64,000 nt of DNA from Nitrosospira lacus (lineage in GTDB: Bacteria > Pseudomonadota > Gammaproteobacteria > Burkholderiales > Nitrosomonadaceae): assembly GCF_000355765.4 (NCBI RefSeq), contig NZ_CP021106.3, positions 3,071,137 to 3,135,136 on the forward strand, read 5' to 3'. The notes below the pieces were generated by a model, which was not told the origin of the DNA, made no database searches, and was given only the letters and a program-made list of their open reading frames with translations. Shown in pieces: positions 36,557-45,656 of the stretch. Position 1 is the first letter of the stretch; every line of letters begins with the position of its first letter. Both the position numbers and the translations under genes were made by a program.

Positions 36557-37203
36557 GACGCGCCCTTAAATTCAGCAGTGTCTTCTACCTTAATGAGCGG
36601 TTCCGCAACGGCGAGATGTAGGGAAAGTGCTAACGCCTTCTACATGATGGCTTTCGATCGCTAATTACCTCGGTAGCGATGCCGTGATCGGTCAGGTACC
36701 GTTGATCCGCTTAAGGCAGGACCATGAGACCTTCAGTCGTATCACGAATGACAGTAATAAAACGCTTGATACCAGGCTTGTTGAGATCAATCAGATCAGC
36801 ATTGCGAATCAAGACATCCTGGTCACCGCCCCCGCACTTCGAGTAAACGTCAATACGCGGGCAAAGCGATTTTGGATGTTGTCGACTATCCGTGGCAGTG
36901 CACCCTATTATTCAGCTATGAGCAGGATGAAGTTATATATACTTTATGAACAGCCTTTATGGCGGACAATAAGGCTAAAGATGGCGGATTTATTGGGGCT
37001 CTGAGCTTGAATTATAAACTTCAGGCCACCGATTCTGTTTGACCCCAGTTCATATTTTTGAGCACAACCGCTTCTACAGTTGCCATCTTCGATCCACAGT
37101 TCAACATTAAAGCGCGGCCCGAAAAGTTTAACGCTGGAGAAATTGCGAGTCTGAATGCCCCTTGGATTTGCTGAAAAAAAAACTATGACACACAGCATGC
37201 GCC
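36557..37203. other. Non-coding spacer between transfer and maintenance clusters
   Basis: No gene supported. A 106-codon plus-strand frame at 36684-37004 has no ribosome-binding site, no family resemblance and an average composition, so it is not called. A promoter for the leftward transfer operon is expected near 36480-36600 but not identified. Confidence 0.35.
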
Positions 37204-37509
37204 CTATAACGTGTACCGCTTCCGCTGATCCCCTTCCCCTGTGAATACCCACAGCTTTGTGTCAATCTTGTCCTGCTGCGGAGCCGAAACATCAAGGCCA
37301 GCCTGCCCAAGAGCCCAGGGCAGGGTTCGCCAAAGCATCTCAGACAGCACGTTTGCAGAAGGACAATATTTACCACGCTTCCACTCCGAAACTCGTGAGT
37401 GAGTAATACGCTGCCCGGTCATTTTCATCATGCGTTGAATCGCCCGAGCCTGGGTATTCCCATAGTAATGCTTCTCCGCCTTAATCCAGCTCTCGACAAG
37501 TTGCTTCAT
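37204..37509 (-). CDS. Small HTH-type island protein
   Basis: 101 residues. A predicted helix-turn-helix lies within RAIQRMMKMTGQRITHSRVS, then EWKRGKYCPSANVLSEMLWR, the layout of Cro/XRE-like DNA-binding proteins (recognition helix after the ITHSRVSEWKRG turn). The C-terminus is short and basic (GDQRKRYTL). It is preceded by a modest ribosome-binding site. It probably regulates island genes; the target is unknown. Confidence 0.6.
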   Translation of the reverse strand: MKQLVESWIKAEKHYYGNTQARAIQRMMKMTGQRITHSRVSEWKRGKYCPSANVLSEMLWRTLPWALGQAGLDVSAPQQDKIDTKLWVFTGEGDQRKRYTL

Positions 37510-37742
37510 TCATATTCCTTAAAGTAAGCTGGTAGACACAATGCGTACTATGTATCCAGGCTGTATATAGTGCCGAATCACTTCAGGCCATAGAGCTACA
37601 TCGAGAAATTGCCCACCTGCAGGAGTACTCGGCCGCACTCAAATTTCGGGATACCTGCTCCAAGAATCGGAGAGTTGGCTATATGATCCCCATTTATGGC
37701 TCCAATGGGTAGGTCGGGCCTCACCTCTCAAATCTATTCCAC

Positions 37743-38687
37743 TCAGAATTGAACAATGTCTTTCTGGTAGTTTTTTACCTGCACCTCCAGGTCCTTGACC
37801 TTTTTTTCGAGCGCGCCGCACTTGCGCTGCCACCACTTGACGAGCCGGATAACCTCATTCTTTTCGTTCAGAAGACCGTTAATGCGTCTCTCCAAGGTCT
37901 TCACGTATTCGTTAAGGCGCTTGATTTCCGCCATCGCAGTAGGTAGTCCATCAATGGAGTCAAAGAGCTTTTGCATGCTAGTGTTCTCATCTAAGACCTC
38001 TTGGTAGGTTAATATCATTTCATCGTATTCTTCCTTGCTCACCAGCATCATTCCTTCGGGAATGGAAGATATTTGCCCGCTCGCTATCGTAGGCTCAGCG
38101 GATGCATCGCTATCCTTGGGTGGCTCTTCCGAGTGGGCCGGTTTTAATTTGCTGCCGATATTGGCAGTCTTCATTTCAGCCGTTTTTCCAGTTGAGGTGA
38201 GGAATTTCCGCTTCCCTTCTCCACTCTCATTGTTTGTAATTGTTTCAATACTTGAAGCCGCTTCAAGTGTCCGACGAAGCTCGTTTACAAGCGTGTGGGA
38301 TACAGCGCAGCGTTTGGCTATTTCATTATTGCTCCACGTAGACCATTCTGTATCAGTCAGAAGGGTCTGTACCGCCTTGCGCTTGTCTGCGTGGGTTCTC
38401 CGTAACCCATGCTCTGAGTTGGCGCGTACGCTATAAAGGATGGCATCCCGCCTGGTCCCTTGGACCATGTCCGCGTCAATTTCCAGCAACCCGATTTTGG
38501 ACGCGGCATGATATCGATGGTAACCATCAGCCAGCCAGTGTTTGTCGCCGTCGAAGTACACCTTGATATCTGGAAGCCTCACGCCCTGATGGTATGCCTC
38601 TTCGTAATCGGAGACGATTTCACTATTTATCTCCACACGGCTTTGCGTGAGTTCATTGAGTTCTATTTGGTTGATTTTGATTTTCAT
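37743..38687 (-). CDS. ParB-like DNA-binding protein
   Basis: 314 residues. The N-terminal ParB/sulfiredoxin-like domain is marked by LADGYHRYHAASKIGLLEID and VQGTRRDAILYSVRANSEHG with LRRTHADKRKAVQTLL. A helix-turn-helix follows (SNNEIAKRCAVSHTLVNELR, ~residues 120-140). The middle is low complexity, and the C-terminal ~100 residues form a coiled coil (MAEIKRLNEYVKTLERRING ... CGALEKKVKDLEVQVKNYQK). Start ATG at 38687 with AAGGT upstream. Such proteins occur on phages and integrative elements as partition- or replication-linked regulators; it is distinct from the 635-residue ParB at 29622. Confidence 0.8.
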   Translation of the reverse strand: MKIKINQIELNELTQSRVEINSEIVSDYEEAYHQGVRLPDIKVYFDGDKHWLADGYHRYHAASKIGLLEIDADMVQGTRRDAILYSVRANSEHGLRRTHADKRKAVQTLLTDTEWSTWSNNEIAKRCAVSHTLVNELRRTLEAASSIETITNNESGEGKRKFLTSTGKTAEMKTANIGSKLKPAHSEEPPKDSDASAEPTIASGQISSIPEGMMLVSKEEYDEMILTYQEVLDENTSMQKLFDSIDGLPTAMAEIKRLNEYVKTLERRINGLLNEKNEVIRLVKWWQRKCGALEKKVKDLEVQVKNYQKDIVQF

Positions 38688-38924
38688 AATTTTTACCTTC
38701 TTTTACCTACTCTGAGGTCCATGTAGATGGTTATGCATTACGTCAACGCGCCAGTTTTTGGAGTACGACAGCTAACACAAAAGTATTCGACCAGCTATAC
38801 GAAATGCCTGCCATTTGTCCGTTGTCCTCTGGGTAGGACCGACAAGAGCGTACCCAAAGATCAGAATGTGCCTAATGCAGGAAGAATGCATACTGGGGTA
38901 TGGCACTATAGAAAGGTGCACGGT

Positions 38925-39020
38925 GGGCGTGTCATATCAGTTCTGCAATTGGCTCATTTGACACGTCAGGCGTGTAACATTTGCCTTCCGGCACTTTCGT
39001 GTCACTCGCTGGGCGTGTCA
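38925..39020. repeat. Iteron-like direct repeats at the end of the Rep-like gene
   Basis: Four ten-base motifs in one orientation: GGGCGTGTCA (38925-38934), AGGCGTGTAA (38968-38977), TTTCGTGTCA (38995-39004) and GGGCGTGTCA (39011-39020). They lie in and just past the 3' end of the Rep-like coding region. Spacing is irregular (43, 27 and 16 bp), so an origin role is only a suggestion. Confidence 0.45.
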
Positions 39021-39483
39021 CATCGCTCTGATTTAACCCGCTGGGCGGGAGTCTGGGTTTAATTTGGAGAAGAGAAGGCATCGGGTCATGTAGCCGCCAC
39101 AAGCTCATGGGTTTTTCGGTGGCATGGATGTCCAGCTTGCCGCCGCATTCGTCTACGGCAAAGAAGGTCAACGCATAGAGATGGGGTCGCTTGCGGTCAC
39201 CATAGCGGGTGATCAAGATCAGTTCTACTTCTAGCAGTTCTTGCCTAGCTTTGTTCAAAGTGTCGCGCGACTTCCAGCCGCGCTTTTCCATGATCGACCA
39301 AGCGAGGCACAAATCTCCGTTGTTGAAACCCTTGAATTGCACCAGCAGGTCACTTAGCAGCTTAATGGCGTGGGCCGACAGACCGATAAAAACTTGGCTT
39401 TCCAGCAAGCAGTGGGGCAGCGCGGCAAACCCACCCCTTTCCCGGCGTTCTGGTGAAAGCCAGTTTTTCTTTTTCTTGCTCAT
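38932..39483 (-). CDS. Rep-like winged-helix island protein
   Basis: 183 residues. Basic N-terminus (MSKKKKNWLSPERRERGGFA), then a winged-helix type DNA-binding region: ALPHCLLESQVFIGLSAHAI, LLSDLLVQFKGFNNGDLCLA, KSRDTLNKARQELLEVELIL and ITRYGDRKRPHLYALTFFAV. This fold is common in small plasmid and island replication-associated proteins. The tail repeats the pattern SDVT / SDTK / PDVS, the coding reflection of the iteron-like repeats. It starts 8 bp after the AlpA-like gene stop. Replication function is inferred from type and context. Confidence 0.55.
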   Translation of the reverse strand: MSKKKKNWLSPERRERGGFAALPHCLLESQVFIGLSAHAIKLLSDLLVQFKGFNNGDLCLAWSIMEKRGWKSRDTLNKARQELLEVELILITRYGDRKRPHLYALTFFAVDECGGKLDIHATEKPMSLWRLHDPMPSLLQIKPRLPPSGLNQSDVTRPASDTKVPEGKCYTPDVSNEPIAELI

Positions 39484-39491
39484 ACCGGAAA

Positions 39492-39710
39492 CTACGCGTT
39501 GGACTTTTCTATTAGCGCGCGAATGTCTTCAACGCGCCAAGCCGTAACTCGCTTACCGAGGGTGCGAACTGGCTGTGGGTATCGGCCTGATTTTACGCCA
39601 GCCCACCAATGAGATTTTGATACTGGAATTATTGCCGGAACCGGCGGGACAGCCTTAAGGTTGCCGATGATTTGCGAGAGCCGGATATAGCCGGTTGATG
39701 GGAGCTGCAT
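39492..39710 (-). CDS. AlpA-like excisionase/regulator
   Basis: 72 residues from ATG at 39710, chosen because ggagg lies 8 bases upstream. The MerR/AlpA-type winged helix is visible: TGYIRLSQIIG, then IIPVSKSHWWAGVKSGRYPQ, PVRTLGKRVTAWRVEDIRAL and IEKS. AlpA-family proteins next to P4-type integrases control integrase expression or excision, and this gene sits between the integrase and the Rep-like gene as usual. Confidence 0.85.
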   Translation of the reverse strand: MQLPSTGYIRLSQIIGNLKAVPPVPAIIPVSKSHWWAGVKSGRYPQPVRTLGKRVTAWRVEDIRALIEKSNA

Positions 39711-39856
39711 TTTTGATCCTCCAAAATCGTCCGCCGCGATACGCATTGGTACGAGAGGCGAATTTTGAAGAAATCACTTGAATTACATAAGTTGGGAAAT
39801 ATTAAAATTAACTATCCCTTGTAAATCCCCTGTTCATAAGGGTTTTGAACCAGTGT

Positions 39857-40495
39857 TCATTTTTTTGTGCGACTCTGCTTACCTTTAGCAAGAGCACGCA
39901 ATAAACTCTCACTCTTATGATTTTTCATAACCTCACGGCTATCTAAAAAGGCTCGTTGCCTTTTCGGATCAGCTTCAGATGTCACTTTCCCATCTTCATC
40001 CACATGTTGGAATAGAAGGGGCTCACCTGAATCTAGCATTTCTTTTAATGCGCCAGCCAATTCTTCTGACACCTCTTGGCTGGACTTAATCCAGCTACGC
40101 ATACCTATTCCTGACTTATTTTGCGCTTCACTAAACCCCTTTTGTAACAGGCGTTCTTGGGTCTTCGGACCCAGTGGTTTTCTTCCGGGATGCGCTTTGG
40201 AGTGTAAAATGCGGGGAATAGGACATATTTTTAGATTGTCAATCGCATAAGAAGTCGTTAATCCATTTAATCTATCTAGTATCGATTGGAGCCAAAGTGA
40301 ACTAGCTGTTATTTGTTGAAGTCTTCCTTGAAACTCATTCGCAGATACAGGTCTTCCAGTATGCGAGATCGACTTAGGAATGTCCATTGGCATGTATCCA
40401 CATTCTTTTCTTCTCTTTGCATCAAAAGAAAGCACTTTCTTCTTTAATGCTTGCAAATCTTTACGCATCCGGTTGTAATACTCTCGCTCGCTCAT
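39857..40495 (-). CDS. Hypothetical island protein
   Basis: 212 residues, ribosome-binding site aaggt before ATG at 40495. The sequence is basic and mostly helical, with no signal peptide or membrane segment (YYNRMRKDLQALKKKVLSFD, then FQGRLQQITASSLWLQSILD, KAHPGRKPLGPKTQERLLQK). The C-terminus is strongly basic (KGKQSRTKK). No family recognised. It lies between integrase and AlpA-like genes, with lower GC than both, suggesting a cargo insertion. Confidence 0.55.
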   Translation of the reverse strand: MSEREYYNRMRKDLQALKKKVLSFDAKRRKECGYMPMDIPKSISHTGRPVSANEFQGRLQQITASSLWLQSILDRLNGLTTSYAIDNLKICPIPRILHSKAHPGRKPLGPKTQERLLQKGFSEAQNKSGIGMRSWIKSSQEVSEELAGALKEMLDSGEPLLFQHVDEDGKVTSEADPKRQRAFLDSREVMKNHKSESLLRALAKGKQSRTKK

Positions 40496-40595
40496 AACGT
40501 ACCTTCTAAAAAGCTTTCAATTCGGAGTTTCTTAAGGCGGGGAAAGTGTCGACGTTTAGCCACGGGAATGAGCCTCGAACTCGCCACCCAAACCG

Positions 40596-41831
40596 TCATG
40601 CAGCGGCCCACTTGATCGACGTTACCTTGTTTTCACCCTTCGCCATTTGGTCAATCAGGTCTGCCCAAGCCTGCATCATGCGCTTGCGCTCAGATAGATA
40701 CTCAGCGCGGTTGTAAGCACCTCGCACTTCGTTGCGTTCGCAATGAGCAAGCTGGCGTTCGATCACGTCTGGATTGAAGCCGGTCTCGTTGAGGATGGTG
40801 GAAGCGACCGCACGGAAGCCATGGCCGGTCATCTTGCCTTTGTAGCCCAAGCGGTACAGGGCAAACAGCATGGTATTGTTGCTGATGGGCTTATCCCGGT
40901 TGCGGCCAGGGAACACGAGGCGGCTGCCGCCCGATATTTCCTTGAGTTCCACCAGCATGGCGAGTGCCTGCCCTGACAGCGGGACGATATGCTCGGCTTT
41001 CATCTTCATGCGCCCGGCAGGGATAATCCACAAGGCGTTATTCAGATCAAATTCTGCCCATTCTGCACCTATCAATTCATTGGTACGTACGAAGGTTTGC
41101 GCCAGCAGTTGCAAGGCAAGGCGGGTTTGTTTGTCGCCGGTTTCGTCATACCTGGCAATCGCCCGTAATAGTTCCGGCAATTCCTCGGGACGGACCGCGG
41201 CTTGATGCTGTTTCTTGTGTGGGGTCAGTGCGCCGCGTAGATCGGTAGAGAGATTGCGGGTACAGCGTCCGGTGGCAATGCCATAACGAAACACCTGCCC
41301 GCATACTTGCAGGACACGGTGGGCCAGATCGTAGGCCCCACGGGCTTCTATCTTGCGGATGGTTTGAAGCAGCTCGGGGGCTTCGATCTGGTCGATGGGG
41401 CGTTTGCCAATGGTCGGGAAAATATTGCTCTCAAGGCGGCGTTTTACATCGCTGGCATGATGCGGCACCCAGGTATGCAGTTGCTTGTTGTACCACTCCA
41501 TTGCCACCGCCTCGAAGGAATTTGCATGGGCGAGCTTCTTACGCAGGTTGGCGGCCTTGCGCTCGGCTGAGGGGTCGAGGTCGGCATCCAGTACTTTACG
41601 CTGCTCATCGCGCTTAGCACGCGCTTCCTTGAGGGAAACTTGAGGATAGGAGCCGAAGGATAATGATTTCTCCTTACCACCTAACCGGTAACGCAAACGC
41701 CAGAACTTACCACCCTCCGCATAGACCCAGAGATACAGACCGCCTCCATCGTGCAGCTTTCGGATTGCCTTACCCTCGCTTGTGGCGTTGTTGCACTTGG
41801 ATGCAGACAGCAAATTGGTTTTCGCGGCCAT
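40596..41831 (-). CDS. int: P4-type tyrosine integrase
   Basis: 411 residues. Arm-type (DUF4102) DNA-binding domain at ~1-95 (LHDGGGLYLWVYAEGGKFWR, LSFGSYPQVSLKEARAKRDE), core-binding domain to ~200, and catalytic domain with the Arg of FVRTNELIGAEW, the HGFRAVAST box (His, Arg), His of LAHCERNEVRGAYNRAEY and the nucleophile Tyr in the same segment. The domain is complete. It is adjacent to the 3' end of tRNA-Ser(UGA), the expected attachment site. Its ribosome-binding site (aggag) lies inside the end of the preceding Arm-only gene, 2 bp before it, so the two are co-translated. Confidence 0.93.
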   Translation of the reverse strand: MAAKTNLLSASKCNNATSEGKAIRKLHDGGGLYLWVYAEGGKFWRLRYRLGGKEKSLSFGSYPQVSLKEARAKRDEQRKVLDADLDPSAERKAANLRKKLAHANSFEAVAMEWYNKQLHTWVPHHASDVKRRLESNIFPTIGKRPIDQIEAPELLQTIRKIEARGAYDLAHRVLQVCGQVFRYGIATGRCTRNLSTDLRGALTPHKKQHQAAVRPEELPELLRAIARYDETGDKQTRLALQLLAQTFVRTNELIGAEWAEFDLNNALWIIPAGRMKMKAEHIVPLSGQALAMLVELKEISGGSRLVFPGRNRDKPISNNTMLFALYRLGYKGKMTGHGFRAVASTILNETGFNPDVIERQLAHCERNEVRGAYNRAEYLSERKRMMQAWADLIDQMAKGENKVTSIKWAAA

Positions 41832-41833
41832 GA

Positions 41834-42277
41834 TTACTCCTGGTCAACAGCCAACAAAAAGGCCCTCAAGGCATCCGTCTGAGGAAGTGTAAGCTTTACA
41901 GTGCGTGCTGGCGTTTCGATAGTCAAAGCGCCGGCATCCGAAAGCGCTAGTCTGAACTGGTTATGATAGTGGGCTGACTTGTTAGCCTCCCTTTGCACAA
42001 TTTTGCGTTGCTCTGAAGGGTCTAGGCCACTCTTTAGTTGCTCACGGATGTTGTCACACGATGCGCGCGCTTCTCCGATCGATATATCAGGATAAGCTCC
42101 TAGAGAAAGAGACTTTTCTTTACCACTTAACCAATATCTGAAGCGCCAGAACTTTCGGCTATCCTCGTAAACCCACAGGTAGAGTCCACCGCCATCATGG
42201 AGCTTACGCAGTTTCCTTCCGCCGCTTTCAGCGCCATCACAGGCAGATTCAGAGAGCAGATTCAGCTTTTTGGGCAT
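41834..42277 (-). CDS. Stand-alone integrase Arm-domain protein
   Basis: 147 residues. The first ~95 residues are a paralogous Arm DNA-binding domain (LHDGGGLYLWVYEDSRKFWR, LSLGAYPDISIGEARASCDN) strongly similar to the start of the downstream integrase. The next ~50 residues (YHNQFRLALSDAGALTIETP, ARTVKLTLPQTDALRAFLLA) are not part of an integrase and look like a small strand-helix module. The gene has a normal stop and contributes the integrase ribosome-binding site. It could compete for arm sites or act as a directionality factor; that is inference. Confidence 0.75.
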   Translation of the reverse strand: MPKKLNLLSESACDGAESGGRKLRKLHDGGGLYLWVYEDSRKFWRFRYWLSGKEKSLSLGAYPDISIGEARASCDNIREQLKSGLDPSEQRKIVQREANKSAHYHNQFRLALSDAGALTIETPARTVKLTLPQTDALRAFLLAVDQE

Positions 42278-42326
42278 GAGGTGGTAAGTGGAGGCAATTA
42301 AAAATATTTAATACCACACAATCTAC

Positions 42327-42459
42327 CACCTATCATGGCCGGATGCAATCGGATGTTACCACACCACCTTGGACTATCAGATTATGCCATGATGGCGTAT
42401 TTACTTGACTTTCTGGATACTACTGGACGAATTAGGATGTTATATTGGCGGAGGCGGTG
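42327..42459. repeat. Attachment-side repeat at the tRNA-Ser 3' end
   Basis: Right-hand copy of the ~130 bp repeat shared with 1460-1592. It spans the interval between the Arm-domain gene and tRNA-Ser and the last ~14 bases of the tRNA (tggcggaggcggtg). The integrase attachment core is expected in this last part. Confidence 0.6.
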
Positions 42460-42535
42460 AGATTCGAACTCACGGTAGAGTTGCCCCTACGGCAGTTTTC
42501 AAGACTGCTGCCTTAAACCGCTCGGCCACGCCTCC
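42446..42535 (-). tRNA. tRNA-Ser (anticodon UGA)
   Basis: 90-base class II tRNA including an encoded CCA. The 5' acceptor arm GGAGGCG pairs with CGCCTCC, followed by discriminator G and CCA. The D-arm starts TGGCCGAGCGGTTTAAGGC, the anticodon stem-loop is GCAGTCTTGAAAACTGC (anticodon TGA at 42501-42499), the variable arm is long, and the T-arm contains GAGTTCGAATCTC. Its 3' end abuts the integrase side of the island, the standard attachment position for P4-type integrases. Confidence 0.95.
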
Positions 42536-42670
42536 CAAATTTGTCGCACGAATCATACCGTTTTGGGACTCATTTTGCCAGTAAGACCCCTGCAACCATA
42601 ATGATATTGCAACTTTCCATAAACATGCGTAGTCTTATGCATGTATAAGTTCGTCAACCAAGGAGACGTC

Positions 42671-43366
42671 ATGCAATCTGAACTGAGATATTCCGGCTCG
42701 ACCGCGCAAACCGGGCTTGCTGTTGTCCGCAACAAGGTCCTGCGCAACACTTACTGGATGCTCGGCTTGACCATGATTCCGACGATGTTCGGCGCAATGA
42801 TCGGGATGAGCACCAATTTCTCATTCCTCGCGCAAGCGCCAATCATGGGTCCGCTGGTGATGCTGGCTGTGATGATGGGCCTGCTGTTTGGCGTGAGCGC
42901 AACGCGTAATAGCATGATGGGAATCGTGTTGTTGTTCCTGTTTACATTTGTTGCCGGCTGGTGGCTGGGGCCGATGCTGCAATATGCGCTTCATTTCAAG
43001 AATGGCGCGCAACTGGTGGGAACCGCCGCCGCTGGAACGGGGATGATTTTCTTCACCCTGGCAGGGATTGCGACAGTGACCAAAAAGGATTTCGGCTTCA
43101 TGCAGAACTTCCTGTTCGTGGGACTGGTGTTGCTGATCATCGCATCCATCGCCAACCTGTTTTTCGCCATGCCGGCGGCTTCACTCGCCATCTCGGCTGT
43201 TGCGGTGCTGCTGTTTTCCGGCTTCATTCTGTTTGATGTAAGCCGTATCGTTAACGGTGGAGAAACCAACTACGTGATGGCGACGATGGGTATTTACCTT
43301 AGCCTCTATAATCTGTTCACCAGCCTGCTGCATCTGTTGTTGGCATTCTCGGGTGAACGAGATTGA
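42671..43366 (+). CDS. Bax inhibitor-1/YccA-family membrane protein
   Basis: 231 residues from ATG at 42671 (ribosome-binding site aaggag). Seven hydrophobic segments; the family's conserved parts are MLGLTMIPTMFGAMIGM at the start and SGFILFDVSRIVNGGETNYV, then MATMGIYLSLYNLFTSLLHL near the end. YccA-type members modulate the FtsH membrane protease. Start of the core chromosome to the right of the island; followed by a strong terminator. Confidence 0.92.
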   Translation: MQSELRYSGSTAQTGLAVVRNKVLRNTYWMLGLTMIPTMFGAMIGMSTNFSFLAQAPIMGPLVMLAVMMGLLFGVSATRNSMMGIVLLFLFTFVAGWWLGPMLQYALHFKNGAQLVGTAAAGTGMIFFTLAGIATVTKKDFGFMQNFLFVGLVLLIIASIANLFFAMPAASLAISAVAVLLFSGFILFDVSRIVNGGETNYVMATMGIYLSLYNLFTSLLHLLLAFSGERD

Positions 43367-43387
43367 CGGTCTGAGTAATCTCTAATG

Positions 43388-43421
43388 AAAAAGGGCGGCT
43401 TTTAACAGCCGCCCTTTTTTT
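43388..43421 (+). terminator. Rho-independent terminator
   Basis: AAGGGCGGCT (43391-43400), loop TTTAAC, then AGCCGCCC and a run of seven T. A-rich upstream bases allow bidirectional use, fitting the convergent rlmD gene that ends at 43450. Confidence 0.92.
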
Positions 43422-43449
43422 GGGCCCTGCCATCTCTCCCATCATCTTT

Positions 43450-44766
43450 CTAAACGGCGGCTTTCTCAAACAATGCAATGGATTCGACATGTGCGGTGTG
43501 CGGAAACATATTCACCACGCCTGCAGCCTTCAACAGGTATCCCTTCCCCTGCACCAGCACGCCCGCATCACGGGCCAGCGTAGCTGGATTGCAGGATACA
43601 TACACGATGCGCGGGGGCGCTGTTCGTCCTTCTCCCAAGGAATTAACTACGGCAATTGCACCCTCGCGCGGTGGATCGATCAGCATTTTGTCGAAATACC
43701 CCTGCCCTTGCATCCAGGCTTCGTTGATTTCAAACAGGTTGGCTTCAACGAATTGCGTATTACGCGCAAGCCCATTGCGTTTCGCATTCTCCCCCGCTCG
43801 CCTCACCATGGCCGCGCTGCCTTCGTAACCCGCCACATACGCGCCACGCCGCGCGATTGGCAGGGTGAAATTTCCCAATCCACAGAATAAATCCGCAATA
43901 CGCTCCCCTGGCTGCGGGTCGAGCAAATTCAGCGCACGCCTTACTAGTATCCGGTTCATGGCGGGATTGACCTGGGTAAATTCAGTCGGGTGAAACGGCA
44001 TGACGATATCGAATTCCGGCAGAGTGTAATTCAACTCCGGCGCGTCCTTGGGGTAAAACGGATAAGCCGTCTGCGGGCTGCCTTCAGGTTGCAGGAAAAA
44101 CTGGATGTGATGCCGATCGGCGAAGGCCGTGAGTAATACTTCGTCCTGCGAGGTAAGTGGTTCCAGGATGCGCAATACCAGCACATCCACCTCCTCGCCC
44201 AACGATACTTCGATCTGCGGGATACGGTCTAGGATCGATAGACTTCCCACCAGTTCCCGCAACGGCAGGATGAGCCTGGAAATGTGCAAGGGCATGACCT
44301 CGCAAGCCTGCATGTCGGCGACAAAGCTGCTGCGCTTCTCGTGAAAGCCGACCAGAACTCCGCCCTTCTTGGCAACATAGCGTACTGACAGCCGGGCGCG
44401 ATAGCGATAACCCCAGGCTGCCCCGTATACCGCAGGCAGGATTAATTCAGACTCGACCTTTCCGATATGCTTGAGGTTGTCTTCCAGAATGCGCTGTTTC
44501 GCCGCCACCTGGGCGCGCGCATCCATATGTTGCAGACTGCATCCGCCGCATGTTCCGAAGTGTCTGCATTGCGGTGTTACTCGCGCATATGCAGGCTTGA
44601 GAACCTGCCCCACCTGCGCCATCTCGAAATTTGACTTCTTGCGATAGGGATTGTAGGTAACCACTTCACCGGGCAGCGCACCTTCAATGAAGATGACTTT
44701 ACCTTGCGCGTGCGCGACTCCCCGGCCTTCCTGATCCAGGGATTCGATGGTAACGGGAGCAATCAT
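43450..44766 (-). CDS. rlmD: 23S rRNA (uracil(1939)-C5)-methyltransferase
   Basis: 438 residues from ATG at 44766, where the TRAM domain begins ([20 protein letters not shown]). A [4Fe-4S] cluster is indicated by [10 protein letters not shown] and the later Cys in [10 protein letters not shown]. The SAM-dependent methyltransferase domain has [28 protein letters not shown] and the catalytic [14 protein letters not shown]. It methylates U1939 of 23S rRNA. The frame is open upstream into the preceding exonuclease gene, but the family start supports 44766. Confidence 0.93.
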   Translation of the reverse strand: MIAPVTIESLDQEGRGVAHAQGKVIFIEGALPGEVVTYNPYRKKSNFEMAQVGQVLKPAYARVTPQCRHFGTCGGCSLQHMDARAQVAAKQRILEDNLKHIGKVESELILPAVYGAAWGYRYRARLSVRYVAKKGGVLVGFHEKRSSFVADMQACEVMPLHISRLILPLRELVGSLSILDRIPQIEVSLGEEVDVLVLRILEPLTSQDEVLLTAFADRHHIQFFLQPEGSPQTAYPFYPKDAPELNYTLPEFDIVMPFHPTEFTQVNPAMNRILVRRALNLLDPQPGERIADLFCGLGNFTLPIARRGAYVAGYEGSAAMVRRAGENAKRNGLARNTQFVEANLFEINEAWMQGQGYFDKMLIDPPREGAIAVVNSLGEGRTAPPRIVYVSCNPATLARDAGVLVQGKGYLLKAAGVVNMFPHTAHVESIALFEKAAV

Positions 44767-44821
44767 CCTGAATCCGGCAGTTGGACAGGGCAAGGTAACG
44801 GAATAAGCGCCGTCGTTGCCG

Positions 44822-45595
44822 CTACGGCCACTGACCGAGAAATTCCTGCCAGTGGAGCTCGGCAGACTTGCCCAGGGTGAGACGCACCAGCTCGCATTCG
44901 CGTTGATACTGTTCATCGTCGAAAATACCGCGCATGAGCTGGAAACGTAAAAAGACCAGATAGGTATTCACCACATCGGTCTCACAGTAGTTGCGGATTG
45001 CGGCGATCTCCCCATTCTGGAAGGCGGTCCAGACTTGGGAGCCATCCATGCCGAACTTTCCGGGAAACCCCATCAGCTTGGCGAGTTCGTCCAGCGGCGC
45101 ATTGGCGCGCGGCTGGTACAACGCCAGCAAGTCCATTAAATCGAGATGGCGCGTATGGTAGCGGCTGAGATAGTTGTTCCATTTGAATTCGCGGTCGTCA
45201 TCACCCATCTCCCAGTAACGGCGTGCCTGTAGCCCATGAATCAGGCTACGGTAGTGCAGTACCGGGAGGTCGAAACCACCCCCATTCCAGGAAACCAGTT
45301 GCGGGCTGTATTTATCGATGCCTTCGAAGAATCGGCGGATGAGTTCCGCTTCGGAGTCTGCCGCATTTCCTAGCGACCATATGCGGAAATCATTCTTGTC
45401 GCGCAGTGCGCACGAGATTGCGACTATCTTCTGTATGTGCAGTTGCAGGAAATCACTGCCCACAGCCTGGCGGCGCGACTGAAACGCCATCTCGGCAATA
45501 TCGGCGGCCGCGAGTTGCGGGCCAAGATCATGAAGCTTGCGCAATCCCTCTATATCAGGAACCGTCTCGATATCGAAAACCAGTACCGGTGTCAC
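44822..45595 (-). CDS. Predicted 3'-5' exonuclease, PolB-like
   Basis: 257 residues with the DEDD exonuclease motifs: [11 protein letters not shown] (Exo I), [15 protein letters not shown] (Exo II) and [16 protein letters not shown] (Exo III). It corresponds to the stand-alone predicted 3'-5' exonuclease family related to the PolB proofreading domain (PF10108-like). Family members are typically ~240-260 residues. It ends 55 bp before the rlmD start in the same direction and probably shares its transcript. Confidence 0.88.
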   Translation of the reverse strand: MTPVLVFDIETVPDIEGLRKLHDLGPQLAAADIAEMAFQSRRQAVGSDFLQLHIQKIVAISCALRDKNDFRIWSLGNAADSEAELIRRFFEGIDKYSPQLVSWNGGGFDLPVLHYRSLIHGLQARRYWEMGDDDREFKWNNYLSRYHTRHLDLMDLLALYQPRANAPLDELAKLMGFPGKFGMDGSQVWTAFQNGEIAAIRNYCETDVVNTYLVFLRFQLMRGIFDDEQYQRECELVRLTLGKSAELHWQEFLGQWP

Positions 45596-45656
45596 GTCAA
45601 GGGGATCTCAGTCGAATAGTGAATTTGAGGATCTACAAGGTGATGAGTTTGAGGCT

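Noticed and set aside
36684-37004. 106-codon plus-strand open frame
   Set aside because: No ribosome-binding site, no recognisable motif, and it lies in a spacer with no other signs of coding.
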